Of a stretch of 64,000 nucleotides of DNA, positions 54,401 to 64,000 are shown piece after piece. The stretch lies in the NCBI GenBank assembly GCA_003427395.1, contig BFEA01000018.1, forward strand, positions 1,027,886 through 1,091,885, given 5' to 3'. Within the stretch, counting starts at the first letter, position 1. Every line of letters starts with the position of its first letter. The notes below the pieces were generated by a model. That model was not told where the DNA came from. It made no database searches and worked only from the letters and a program-made list of their open reading frames with translations. The translations under genes were made by a program, and so were the position numbers. The stretch is from Chara braunii. Taxonomy: Eukaryota > Streptophyta > Charophyceae > Charales > Characeae.

Positions 54401-55746
54401 TCCTGACTCAACATATCTTCGATAATGTGCATATCTGCAATGATTCTGGTGCCCCGTGGTCTGCAGGGGACGCCACGGGACAGTTTGGCAAAAGTTGGAT
54501 CCAAAGGGGAGTTTTGAGAATAGCAGACCTATGGAACCCAGATCTCTCACAGTGGAGAGCTGCAGCTGAACTGAAAACAAAGCTACACCACCTGAGAGCG
54601 GTAGAAGAGAGGCTGGAACAAATCTTAACCAATATTCCACACGCTTGGAAGGTGACCCTGCTGGACCCCCAACCAGCGTATGAAGGACACTGGGTGGTCC
54701 AAGGGGGGTCAACAATTCCCAAGGAGGTGTGGAGAGTCCAGGCGATTCTGGACCAAGATCAGGCTGCGGTCACATCCTTCTCCATTGAGCCAGAAGAACA
54801 AGGTGTGGGCTACAGGCTAAAGGAAATTGAGGAGCAGGTGGTCTCCCTGCANCAGGTCGTATCAATAGTAGTCTGCTCCAAGAAGAATACCAGGGACGAA
54901 NTTCAGCACCATTGCCCTCTCGGCGTGGGACCTGCGAATAGGCTCAAGGCTATTCCATCCCATTGGGGCTGGAAACTGTTGGAGCCTACAAGAGTTGTCA
55001 GCCTAATTGAGTATACCCCCACAATCGGGTATCAGCCCCAAAGCAAGTCCTGGTCCCTCCCGCTAGGAGTCAGGAATCGCTGGCATATGGAGAATAACGT
55101 CAGGTCGCAACAGAAAGGTAATGTCTCCTCCACAGCATTGAGGGGACTGTGGCGTAACCTCAGACGTATACCATCTGCAAAGATGGGTAGTCTGGCGTGG
55201 CTCCAGTCCCATCGGATAGTTCCCACGACAAACTGGCTTGCGTCGAACAGAATGCCAATTGACACGCAGTGCTGCAGGTGTAAAAAAGACAAGGAAACAG
55301 CTACACATCTTTGGTGGGGCTGCATCGAGTCCAAGAGAATTTGGGTCTGGTGGGGCAGACTCTGGAGAGAAAAGGTGGAGGATCAGGTGCAGTGGGAGGA
55401 GAGCTTCGTGGTGGAAGGCATACTGCACAACGCCAAAGAAGTCGGCCCAGGATGGGCTTACGTGGCCATGGCCTGCAGAGCNGCTATTATGCAGGTCATA
55501 TGGAAACTCAGGAATGACAGACTTTTCAGGGCTAAATTCAACTCTGACATCAGTATCAAGAACCTGGTGCTGGAGGGGGTTCGCTCCCTGGTATGGTCGG
55601 ATTGGAGACGTGCTAGGAGAGCCCTCAACGNAAGAACCGCCAGGGATCACTTCTTTCGAACTTGGGGGCAGAGAGTTAGATTTCTGAAGTTAAGGCCCAA
55701 GGGCATAATGTTGGAACCATGGTTGATGGGGCCCAGGCCTCCATGA
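51477..55746 (+). pseudogene. LINE copy 3 ORF2: endonuclease + RT + zf-RVT, nearly intact
   Basis: The best preserved LINE ORF2 here (about 1420 codons). Endonuclease: start NKLRIASWNVRGLG, LQETKL, GGD-stop-NTILN, and SDHRPV (about 52172) near its end. RT: RPISLLNTSYKFLAKALANR, GFVQGR, LLDMEKTYDRVNW, SLRQVCPLAPMLF and an intact MADD box (about 53611). The zf-RVT knuckle is CCRCKKDKETATHLWWGC (about 55271-55325). One single-base indel near 52025-52035 shifts frame; after that a single frame runs to TGA 55744-55746. Stops lie at 51798-51800, 51909-51911, 52435-52437, 53068-53070, 53101-53103 and 53866-53868. Three of these clearly replace Trp and one Gln. Four ambiguous bases lie in the 3' third. 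Confidence 0.93.
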
Positions 55747-56158
55747 GCTGTCCTGGAAGGAGCGCACAGGTTACTCCACTGGACTACGCTTGGACTAAGG
55801 TATCCACCATTATGCCCTGATCTGATCAGCCTACAACTCTTATGATGTCTCTTAATGGATAACATGGGTCTGGGGGTGGTTGAACTGCCCAGGCAATAGA
55901 CTGTTGTTGAGATCTCAGCTCATAGGGGCTGTTTTTTTCTGTGGTTCAAGAGCGTTTTCAGCTCATCTCCTGAATTAGTAGACATAAGGGAGTGGCACAA
56001 CTAGTTTTTAAGGCTAGTCGAACATTCTATTCAGGCGCCCTAGGGTGAAGAGGTCTAATGACTGGTTGTGTTGGAGGTTTGTTCCAGTTTCATGGGACGC
56101 TGGACCCGGTTTCCAGCAGGTGCAGCTCCCCACCAAGAGAATGGAGCAATTGTGAATC

Positions 56159-56187
<29 letters not shown>
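55747..56187 (+). mobile_element. LINE copy 3 3'UTR with poly(A)
   Basis: Carries GTGAAGAGGTCT (about 56046), the core GGGACGCTGGACCCGGTTTC (56094) and CAGCAGGTGCAGCTCCCCACC, and ends in about 28 A (56160-56187). This defines the family 3' end best. Confidence 0.85.
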
Positions 56188-56190
<3 letters not shown>

Positions 56191-56523
56191 AAAAATTGAA
56201 AAAGAAGAAAAAAGAATGTCTGGCCATGGATGGCCGCTCGTCAACACGTCTGATATGGGAATTTGACAGCTGTAAAAAGCATCGGGGACGGTTGGCCCGG
56301 CGGTGGCCTGTCGAGGTGGGGAGAGTGCTGGCCGAGGAAAAAGATACGGACATAGAACATCGACTGTAGCCGCGAGATTCGAATTTCGGATAGGATAGGG
56401 CTGCAGCGAGAGCCGATTTGTCGTTTTGGCAATTGCTGAGTGGCACCATAGTGGTTAGTTATTTCCGTCACTGTCGAATCGCTGTCGGATCGCTGTCGAA
56501 CTTGAGGGTGCCGACGAGGCGAT
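56188..56523 (+). promoter_or_regulatory. short 5' flank of the YlmG gene
   Basis: Only 336 bp separate the LINE poly(A) tail from the YlmG ATG. No clear TATA box is seen. It contains a CTGTCGGAT/CTGTCGAA direct repeat near 56473-56500. The native promoter may have been shortened or displaced by the LINE. Confidence 0.4.
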
Positions 56524-57480
56524 ATGACGCCACGTCATCATCTGTCGTCTGATCGGGACACAATGGCAGGTGGGCAAGTGAGAGGGAGCGAGCGCGAGAG
56601 GTCGGCCATCTTGTCCGCGCTGGCGCTCGCCTCCGCACTTCCTCACCCATCCTCTTGCTGCGGAAGCGCGGGAAGCGCCCGGATACGCGCGCGGGAATCA
56701 ACCGGGGCTGCCATCCCGTCAGATCTGCCGCTCTGTCCGCTGATCCTCCGTCATCTGCCGGCTCAGCAGCGTCGGCGCGCAGCGGCCTCTTCCGAGCGCC
56801 GAGCGGAGACTCCTGCGGCGCACCTCCGCGCGCTTGTTTGCGATCGAGTGGCGGAGTTTCAGTCTGCACTGGGGCGCGCGTTATCGAATCTTAGGAAGGT
56901 ACTGCTCTTACCGGCGGCTTTTGGCGCCCAAAACGGCGGCGCGCTGCTTGACAGAAGATGGCTCATGAAACTCGGACTACTCAAACCGGACCTCGAAGAT
57001 GTCGACAACGACGCCGCCGTTGATGTCCTTAACATTCTCAGCTCCAGAGATTCCTCATCACATGCTTACGATCCGCTTAGATCACACGGCTTCGCCGCAA
57101 TCATTCCGGGGAATTCGGCGGCGGAATTAGTGGTGACAACAGGGATTTTCAACTTTCTAAATATATATAACACTCTGCTAATTGTGCGGCTCGTACTGAC
57201 CTGGTTTCCTAATCCTCCTCAAGCCCTCGTCAATCCTCTCAGCACGGTATGCGACCCGTACCTAAACCTATTTCGTGGCATTATACCGCCTCTTGGGGGT
57301 TCGTTGGACTTTTCGCCGATCCTTGCGTTTCTCACCCTGAACATTTTCACTAGCACTGCTGCGGCACTTCCTGCTGAGTTGCCTACTGAAGAAGGCAAGC
57401 CTGATAGCGACATTTCAAGAGGGAAGCTGACGTGGCGACAGAAGCAGCAGCTCAAGAAGGGAAGCCCCATCCGAAACTGA
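56524..57480 (+). CDS. YLMG: YlmG/YggT-family membrane protein, probable plastid form
   Basis: 318 residues, uninterrupted, stop TGA at 57478. The N-terminal about 100 residues are rich in Ser, Ala and Arg with few acidic residues, as in a plastid transit peptide. A poorly conserved linker follows to about 200. The YggT domain (about 205-290) has two hydrophobic helices, NIYNTLLIVRLVLTWFPNPP (helix 1 and the conserved WFP) and LDFSPILAFLTLNIF (helix 2), joined by the family signature NPLSTVCDPYLNLFRGIIPP. The C-terminal tail is hydrophilic (WRQKQQLKKGSPIRN). Plastid YlmG proteins are thylakoid membrane proteins linked to nucleoid partitioning, and relatives act in cytochrome b6 haem assembly; which role applies here is not shown. 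A second in-frame ATG at 56563 (ACAATGGC, better context) is an alternative start. Confidence 0.88.
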   Translation: MTPRHHLSSDRDTMAGGQVRGSERERSAILSALALASALPHPSSCCGSAGSARIRARESTGAAIPSDLPLCPLILRHLPAQQRRRAAASSERRAETPAAHLRALVCDRVAEFQSALGRALSNLRKVLLLPAAFGAQNGGALLDRRWLMKLGLLKPDLEDVDNDAAVDVLNILSSRDSSSHAYDPLRSHGFAAIIPGNSAAELVVTTGIFNFLNIYNTLLIVRLVLTWFPNPPQALVNPLSTVCDPYLNLFRGIIPPLGGSLDFSPILAFLTLNIFTSTAAALPAELPTEEGKPDSDISRGKLTWRQKQQLKKGSPIRN

Positions 57481-57504
57481 GTCGTGACCAGTGGTTTAAG
57501 TAAA

Positions 57505-57508
<4 letters not shown>

Positions 57509-57560
<52 letters not shown>

Positions 57561-58388
57561 ANNNNNNNNNNNNNNNNNNNNNNNNNNNNNNNNNNNNNNN
57601 NNNNNNNNNNNNNNNNNNNNNNNNNNNNNNNNNNNNNNNNNNNNNNNNNNNNNNNNNNNNNNNNNNNNNNNNNNNNNNNNNNNNNNNNNNNNNNNNNNNN
57701 NNNNNNNNNNNNNNNNNNNNNNNNNNNNNNNNNNNNNNNNNNNNNNNNNNNNNNNNNNNNNNNNNNNNNNNNNNNNNNNNNNNNNNNNNNNNNNNNNNNN
57801 NNNNNNNNNNNNNNNNNNNNNNNNNNNNNNNNNNNNNNNNNNNNNNNNNNNNNNNNNNNNNNNNNNNNNNNNNNNNNNNNNNNNNNNNNNNNNNNNNNNN
57901 NNNNNNNNNNNNNNNNNNNNNNNNNNNNNNNNNNNNNNNNNNNNNNNNNNNNNNNNNNNNNNNNNNNNNNNNNNNNNNNNNNNNNNNNNNNNNNNNNNNN
58001 NNNNNNNNNNNNNNNNNNNNNNNNNNNNNNNNNNNNNNNNNNNNNNNNNNNNNNNNNNNNNNNNNNNNNNNNNNNNNNNNNNNNNNNNNNNNNNNNNNNN
58101 NNNNNNNNNNNNNNNNNNNNNNNNNNNNNNNNNNNNNNNNNNNNNNNNNNNNNNNNNNNNNNNNNNNNNNNNNNNNNNNNNNNNNNNNNNNNNNNNNNNN
58201 NNNNNNNNNNNNNNNNNNNNNNNNNNNNNNNNNNNNNNNNNNNNNNNNNNNNNNNNNNNNNNNNNNNNNNNNNNNNNNNNNNNNNNNNNNNNNNNNNNNN
58301 NNNNNNNNNNNNNNNNNNNNNNNNNNNNNNNNNNNNNNNNNNNNNNNNNNNNNNNGAGCCGGGTTCCTGACAGCAGCCTGGTGATAGT

Positions 58389-58463
<75 letters not shown>
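57509..58463. repeat. (TG)n - 794-base gap - (GA)n
   Basis: TG repeats (57509-57559), N from 57562 to 58355, a short GAGCCGGGTTCCTGACAGC segment, then (GA)n (58390-58463). Open frames drawn through the gap are not real. Confidence 0.98.
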
Positions 58464-58466
<3 letters not shown>

Positions 58467-58668
58467 GGAAGGGGTGATGAATGGGAGCAGAGAGGGTTGA
58501 AGAGGATGGAGGAGAGCAGAGAGGAGGGAGGAAGTAGAGAGGAGGAGGAGGAGAGAAGGGATATGGAGGGAGCGCTGGGGAGGCGAAAGTGTAGAGGAAA
58601 GGTAGGGTGGAGGCTGTGCAGAATTGAGCCAAGGAAAAGCTGAGAGAAAAGGGAGGAGAGGAGGGACA
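58464..58668. other. purine-rich spacer
   Basis: GGAGGA-rich; no gene. Confidence 0.5.
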
Positions 58669-58824
58669 GGGGCGGGAAGGAGTGGAGATAGGAGGGACTA
58701 GGGCGGGAAGGAGCGGAGATAGGAGGGACTAGGGCTGGAAGGAGCGGAGATAGGAGGGACTAGGGCTGGAAGGAGCGGAGATAGGAGGGACTAGGGCGGG
58801 AAGGAGTGGAGATAGGAGAGACGA
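58669..58824. repeat. 31-bp minisatellite, five units
   Basis: GGGCGGGAAGGAGTGGAGAT plus AGGAGGGACTA repeated with few changes. Confidence 0.9.
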
Positions 58825-59233
58825 AGAGCGCATAAGAGCGCAGAAGCCAAGTAGAGAAGAGAGTGAGGTGAAAGGAAAGAGGACCGGAGAGAGAAAAGGA
58901 GAGAGGAGAGTCGTGAAGCAGCAGCAGAATCAGAGCAGACAATGCGATGAAGAGGGAGGAGAGAGAGAGAGGAAGGATCAGAGGGAGGAGAGGCAGGACC
59001 AGAGCGAAGAGGGAAAAGGAGAAGTGGAGGACGAATGGAAGGAGGGACGGGCTTAGAAAACAAGAGAGAACAGGAGAGAAGGGAGCAGCGAATGGAGGGA
59101 AACAATGAGAAAAAGGAGTAGATGATGATAAAAGAGAGCGAGAGAAAGGAAAGCTTGGGGAAAGAGGGGGGTCTCTTCTCCTTCACGTCCATACCTCGTC
59201 CTTAGGTTTGGACCCCCATTTCATATTTTTCTA
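58825..59233. other. purine-rich tract, no gene seen
   Basis: GAGAGGAG-rich on the plus strand up to 59165. Frames are Arg/Glu- or Ser/Leu-rich artefacts. Confidence 0.6.
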
Positions 59234-59352
59234 TTTTTTTTTTTTTTTTTTTTTAATATGGCTTATTTCTGGATTTATGCGTGTCATCCTTGCACAGGGG
59301 CCGTGCTAATCTTCTCTATGTCGGTCCTATTCTAATGGATGTCCCGGAGGAC
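59234..59352 (-). pseudogene. U6: retroposed U6 snRNA pseudogene with poly(A) tail
   Basis: The minus strand from 59352 reads GTCCTCCGGGAC (5' stem-loop), then AGAGAAGATTAGCAC, GGCCCCTGTGCAAGGATGAC and ACGCATAAATCCAGAAATAAG, in the order and spacing of U6 snRNA, the catalytic RNA of the spliceosome (body 59255-59352, about 98 nt). The ACAGAGA box reads ATAGAGA; the AGC triad (TTAGCA) is kept. Where U6 should end in an oligo(U) terminator, this copy ends CATATTAA followed by about 20 A (plus-strand T-run 59234-59254). Oligo(U) replaced by poly(A) and a mutated core mark it as a LINE-retroposed pseudogene, not an active gene. Confidence 0.88.
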
Positions 59353-59453
59353 ATGTGCGTGGGTGTTGGCATGTTTTCTGTAGACAACTCCAAAAAACGC
59401 ATGAATGTGCCAGACTGTTTCGTCGGACTTTCACCGACTCATCAGGGAGGGTT
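59353..59453. other. unique spacer
   Basis: About 100 bp with no recognised feature. Confidence 0.3.
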
Positions 59454-59539
<86 letters not shown>

Positions 59540-59540
59540 N

Positions 59541-59614
<74 letters not shown>
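59454..59614. repeat. (TG)n-(GA)n compound microsatellite
   Basis: TG repeats (59454-59478), then about 68 GA units with one ambiguous base at 59540. Confidence 0.97.
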
Positions 59615-59619
<5 letters not shown>

Positions 59620-59824
59620 GATGCCTATACAGTCTAATTGCTTTTCCCCGTGCGTCTGTGTTGTAACAGTCGTTGATTTGTTATAAACCCCCTTTTTCCT
59701 TTGCTTTTTAAACCCTTATCTTGAGGGGTCAAGGACAAAACCAAGCCCAATAGCGTTTTTTTTTGTCCAATCGAGTTTCTAATATCCTGAGGCAATCCGC
59801 GTCCCAGTGTACGAGGTGTCAGGG

Positions 59825-60137
59825 GCCTCGCGCAGTTGGTAAGGCACACAAGTGGCATTCAGGAGGTCATGGGTTCAATCTCCATTTGCCTCGGGCACCT
59901 CCCTGGGCAGACTCGGCGTCCGCCATCGAGAGGTAGCCGGTTTGGGGCCCCCGGTCGGCATTCAGGACAGACTGCTGATATTCGTAGGGGGAGGGGACTG
60001 GAAGGGAGGTGCAGAGATTGGTCCAGATGGCATGGTCTCTGACTCTACTGGCTGACCTCTCTGGCTGGTATCGCCCACCTGCTGTAGCAGGTAGCAGGTG
60101 TCCCACCTGCTTGTGGGTGCAGCCCCTGCATGTTCCT
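59825..60137 (+). mobile_element. SINE family A, full length (plus), T-tailed
   Basis: A box GCGCAGTTGGTAAGGCAC (59830) and B box GGTCATGGGTTCAATCTCC (59866); body includes GGGCAGACTCGGCGTCCGCC, GACAGACTGCTGATATTCGT, GATTGGTCCAGATGGCATGG and CTGGCTGGTATCGCCCACCT; it ends CAGCCCCTGCATGTTCCTTTTT. The T5 fits Pol III termination at the 3' end. Confidence 0.8.
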
Positions 60138-60280
60138 TTTTGGAGGCATGGGTTTGTGCTCCACCGTACCTGGCTCCCCACTTTTCGCTCTTTTCAGTCT
60201 CCACCGCATTTGCCTCACGTTTTGCTTTTCAGTGCGAGAGAAGCCACATCAGATTGGTGGAAAGCGCCCATGGGGAAATC
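60138..60280. other. no gene seen
   Basis: Short spacer between SINE A and the tail of LINE copy 4. Confidence 0.4.
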
Positions 60281-60749
60281 TTTTTTTTTTTTAATCTAAC
60301 AACCATACATTTTAGTATAAGCACCGAGGCCGGGGACCTCACAATTCAACCCGGATGTACTGACAGCATCAGCCAGCTTAGCTTACAGGCTAGGCCTGCA
60401 GAAAGTCCTGCTAAAGACCTTCAGGAGTTCCCTACTACTGAACTGCAGAATTGAACTGATTGATAAGTCTATGCTGAATGAACTCACCTGACCACTGGAA
60501 GGACCCCATATGAGAGAGATAACGAACTTTTGAAAATCCTTGTTGAAACAATGTCTAGTCTACTCTAGGCTACAACTAACTAGCTCTAAGCTGTGACCAA
60601 AGGGACTAACTCGGCCCAGTGGACACCTACCTACCTACTCTCTAGACACTCTCCTCGCGGTCTACTGTGACCCTAGATAACCGAGTGCCCTGGTTGGGCT
60701 AATCTCCATAGAACTATCCTAAAAACGTAAACCTCCTCAGATTGGAACC
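60281..60749 (-). mobile_element. LINE copy 4 3'UTR and poly(A)
   Basis: T12 (60281-60292) is the tail. GGGGACCTCACAATTCAACC (60334) is shared with LINE copy 2. The GGGACG core was not found here. Confidence 0.7.
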
Positions 60750-63700
60750 TCAAGGAGGATCAAACAGCCACTTGGACAGAATCAGGCCCCTTGTTCTATG
60801 TACCCATGCCAGTCTGTTCTCCACTGCCCAGGTTCTAAAAAACCACCACAGTCTGGGCCTGGACGCAGTGCCTTTCTTGGCCCGCCGTTTCCAGTTGATA
60901 ACGACTGCCTGTCGAATGCCTTGCTTGATGGTTGCTTTGATTTCGTTATCAGAATAGGGTCTCTTCTCAAAGCGGGAGCGGTTTCTGTCAGCCCAGATGG
61001 TCGAGCACATAACTGCCCTTATCACTTGTGCTACGTAGGCCCATCCTCTCTTCCCTGTGCTTCCTTCTGGGGGGGGAAACCCAGTAAGACCCACCTTTCC
61101 TCCCAGTCAATATCCTTGCTGCCCATTTGTTGCCAATGCTGGGCCCACCATCTCCAAACTCTTCTCGACGCTGGACAGTCCCACCACAGATGGCGGGTGG
61201 ATTCCAGGGACTCTGTGCACCTGGTACATCCCAAGGGTACCTCTACCCCCCTTCCACAGAGCCATACTGCCGAGGGAGTGACTAGCATGGAGATCATCCA
61301 TAACAGGCTGGCCTGTTTAACGTTCAGCAGAGCCAGGAGGATGCTTCATAGCTTCCTGAATTCACTCTCTGCTCCCTGCAGGTCTTCCACCAGCACCGCG
61401 CTCCAGCGGGATATCGCCACCGAAGCTGGTGTTCTGGACCTCATGTCCGATAGGCGATAAGAGTCTCGCGTGGAGAAGTTGGTTAGGCACATCACTTGAG
61501 AAGTCGAAGGTGTACCAATGTTTCCTTTCCAGCCCCAAGCTAGAGGGTCTATGGCCAGCTTCCTTAGTGGAACCCTCCCCACCCAATGAGTCTGTGTCAC
61601 TCTCCCATATCCATCTTTCTGTTCTACCACCCGAATCTGCATTGGGTTAACCCATTCGTTCACAGTCGTTTCTTCTACGTACCCTAGCACCCCATTGTCG
61701 TTTGTTACCTTCCAGCTCTGAACCTCTCTGAAGCCGGATGCGGTTAGACTCACCAGCTTCCAAGCAGACTGTTGACTGTCTGAACTGTTGCCTGCATACC
61801 AGGTGCCAGGGGGGTCCAGACCCTCAGGGCCGAGGAGGGCAGCCCAGACCGGGGTGATAGCCTGAATGATCTTCCGCCAGTTTGTCTCCACAGACCGAAG
61901 GTTTCGCAGAATATATTGGACCTCTTCTAGTGGCTTCCAAGAGCCCAGCAGGTCCGACCATAAATCCGCGATAAATGCAACCCCCCTGCGGATCCATGCC
62001 CTCCCGAATGCGCCTGCCTCCGGGCCTGCAGAAAACTCTCCGCCTTCCTCGGCCAAGATCATCAGATTTTCAAACAAGCACTGCCTCAGAACTTCCTCCT
62101 TGGTGCATGGCGGGATCCGGAGGTCTGGGGGATGGGCGATCCAGGCTTTCCTCACGGCTTCCCAGAACTCGGACTTCAACTTCTCCTTCATGAATGATTT
62201 CACGAAGAAGCACCCCCATATGTCCTCTGATCGTGACAGTTGCCACTCCCTCATCAGCAGGCTTTCTGCCAAGAGGGTCCAGTCGTCCTTGTGCGAAGCC
62301 ATAGCCAGTCTTGCTATCCAAGCTTTGAGTTGGGCCTGATTCTTCCTTTTCGGGCCGATCAGGCACAGGCCGATCATTGGGGTAAGTTACAAGTTCCCAC
62401 GCCACCTTGAGGCTTCCACAGGAACCTGGCTACCAGCCTCTTAATTATTGACAACACGGTATCCGCCACCTCCCTGACCGAGCCACAAACCACAACAGGG
62501 CGAACAACGCCACATTAACCACCAATGCCTTGCCAAACAGCGACAGTTGCCAGGCCGAGCCCCAGGCTTTTAGCCTGGCTGCTATTCTCTGCTCCAAAAC
62601 CAGACCTTGCGCAAAACTCATAATCTGCGTGCTGACCAGCCCCCCCAAGAACTGCTCCCCTTTCGCCGGGTCCACTCGCTGCATGCCCCATTGAACTTGG
62701 AGGGATATCTCTGACGGGAGGAGGTAACTAGATTTGTTCCAGTTTACCTGTGCTTCCGACAGCTGTGCGTAATCTACTAGAACTGACTTGATAGCCAAAA
62801 GCGAGGACTGGGTGTTTTCTGTCACGATGAACAAGTCATCCGCTCTACAATCTTTGTCCTCTGTCAATCTCAGGCCCCGAATCAGCGGGTGCTTTCTAAT
62901 GCAGTTCAGCGGCACTTCCAGCTGAAGGACGAAGAGGAGAGGGGCTAGTGGGCAATGCTGCCTCAGGGAGCGGTGAGCTGGAAGGGGCGGGACATGTGGC
63001 CGTTAACCAGATCCGAAGAGGTAGAAAAAGTGTACAAGGCAATCACCCGTCTGCAGAAACCCTCGCCAAAGCCCATTCTTCTCAAGGTAGTGAGTACGAA
63101 GGACCAGCCAATCCGATCGTACGCTTTCTCCATGTCCAACAACAAAATTGCAATATCTCTGCGTTCCGCCTGTACCACCTCGATAGACTCAATAGCAGTC
63201 AAAATATTAACAAAAATAGACCTTCCCTGAACAAACGCCCCTTGGTCCCTCTCGATCAACTTTGGAAGGATATTTCCTAGTCAGATAGCTAGTGTCTTGG
63301 CTAGAATCTTCTAATCTACATTGAGAACTGAGATTGGCCTGTAGTTTCTAACATTGGCCTTGTCTCCTTTCTTGAACATCACTGAGATGACTCCATGAGT
63401 CATCATCTCCCCCAACTTAGCTCCCGTTAGCACCTCATTATATACCTCCACTAGCGTCGGTGCTAGTGCAGCCCAACACACCCTGAAGAATTCCACAGTC
63501 AGACCGTTAACACCCGGGCATTTGCCATTTGCCATAACCTTTAGAGTATGCTGTAGTTCCTCTGAGGTCACCGGCCTGTCTAAACTCAGTTTTTCTGCTG
63601 TGGACAGTTGTACCTCAGTGTCCTTCCACAAATCCAGCTCTTGAGAGAGGTCTGAGTGCGCTGTGTCCTCCAGCCTGCGAGAGGTAAGGATATCAGAGTA

Positions 63701-64000
63701 ATACAACCTTGCGTACTCTAACATCTCGGGTGAGCCTGTGGCCGGAGGTGCCGAATGATCAAACGGGTGGTCTAACTGCACCACTTGATGAAACGAGGTG
63801 CTAGGTAGTAGCCTGGGGAATGTTTCATTGGTAAGTCGATCCTGCACCATGATCCCTTTAAATTTCAGAGCCTCTCCCCATCTCACCTGTCTTTCCGATT
63901 GCAGCTTGTCCCAATCTGCCATGCGCTTTTCCCTTTCCCTGGCCCAAGCCAGTTCCGAAATGGGGTGAGCCTCCATCCTTCTCTCCGCTGCTTCCACCGC
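60750..64000 (-). pseudogene. LINE copy 4 ORF2, RT + zf-RVT, 5' part beyond the window
   Basis: Minus-strand ORF2 entering from the right edge in the region between endonuclease and RT. RT motifs: KCPGVNGLTVEFFRVCW, RNYRPISVLNVD, GAFVQGR, LLDMEKAYDRIGW, SLRQHCPLAPLLF (split by a frameshift near 62965) and ADDLFIV (about 62845), where some four residues before ADD are missing. The zf-RVT knuckle is CTRCTESLESTRHLWWDC (about 61235-61180). Breaks: TAG and TGA near 63310 and 63260, frameshifts near 62965 and 62400, a stop near 61346, and a shift inside a G8 run at 61070-61077. It shares FQLTR and 3'UTR sequence with copy 2, so it is the same subfamily. Non-functional. Confidence 0.9.

Noticed and set aside
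57484-58632. Open frames of 280-380 codons
   Set aside because: Run through a 794-base N gap and dinucleotide repeats.
59255-59352. Active U6 gene
   Set aside because: ACAGAGA box mutated, no oligo(T) terminator, poly(A) tail, and no upstream element or TATA seen at proper distance.

Overview
The window looks like nuclear DNA of a repeat-rich streptophyte, most plausibly a charophyte green alga such as Chara. That is an inference from a plant/algal-type YlmG (YggT-family) gene, a plant-type PLAC8 gene, plant-style LINEs with a zf-RVT tail, tRNA-headed SINEs, very long (GA)n/(CT)n tracts and very low gene density. Only two confident host protein genes are visible in 64 kb: a PLAC8 cysteine-rich gene (34680-35660, +) and a YlmG/YggT gene with a probable plastid transit region (56524-57480, +). 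One RNA-derived locus is recognisable: a retroposed U6 snRNA copy with a poly(A) tail (59255-59352, -).

Most of the rest is transposable elements. LINE-1-like elements are: copy 1 (+, 2771-5826), copy 2 (-, about 20370-14367, with ORF1 and ORF2), copy 3 (+, 51477-56187), copy 4 (-, 64000-60281, running off the right edge) and copy 5 (+, 22700-24335). Several more isolated LINE 3' ends share the core GGGACGyTGGACCCGGTTTC. All copies are broken. In copies 2 and 3 the reading frame is almost free of indels over kilobases, and the breaks are mostly Trp/Gln codons turned into stops by G-to-A or C-to-T changes. In copy 2 the ORF1 stop and ORF2 start overlap as TGATG.

Two SINE families with Pol III A/B boxes are present. 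Family A (7650-7790, 26441-26670, 49430-49655, 59825-60137) ends in a T run. Family B (27455-28240, 50519-51007) has, in one copy, two small inverted-repeat elements nested inside it. DNA-transposon-like inverted-repeat elements lie at 11430-11820, 11822-12204, 21590-22697, 26830-27326, 27866-27974, 27975-28126, 31669-31776, 33261-33335, 36655-36945 and 45069-45155.

Layout: 1-2.6 kb AT-rich and GT-rich DNA with a dispersed repeat; 2.6-6.1 kb LINE copy 1 and other LINE ends; 6.1-14.2 kb microsatellite, SINE, dispersed repeats in inverse orientation and foldback elements; 14.2-24.3 kb LINE copies 2 and 5 plus a 1.1 kb TIR element; 24.3-31.8 kb SINEs, MITEs, purine-rich repeats and a gap; 31.8-38.3 kb minisatellites around the PLAC8 gene, with dense CACGTG motifs upstream and TTCCCGCC motifs downstream; 38.3-45.5 kb low-complexity DNA and minisatellites; 45.5-49.2 kb an AT-rich island with little repeat content; 49.2-56.2 kb SINEs and LINE copy 3; 56.5-57.5 kb YlmG; 57.5-60.1 kb gap, purine repeats, U6 copy and SINE A; 60.3-64 kb LINE copy 4. 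Assembly gaps (29891-29964, 45357-45412, 57562-58355) all adjoin dinucleotide repeats.
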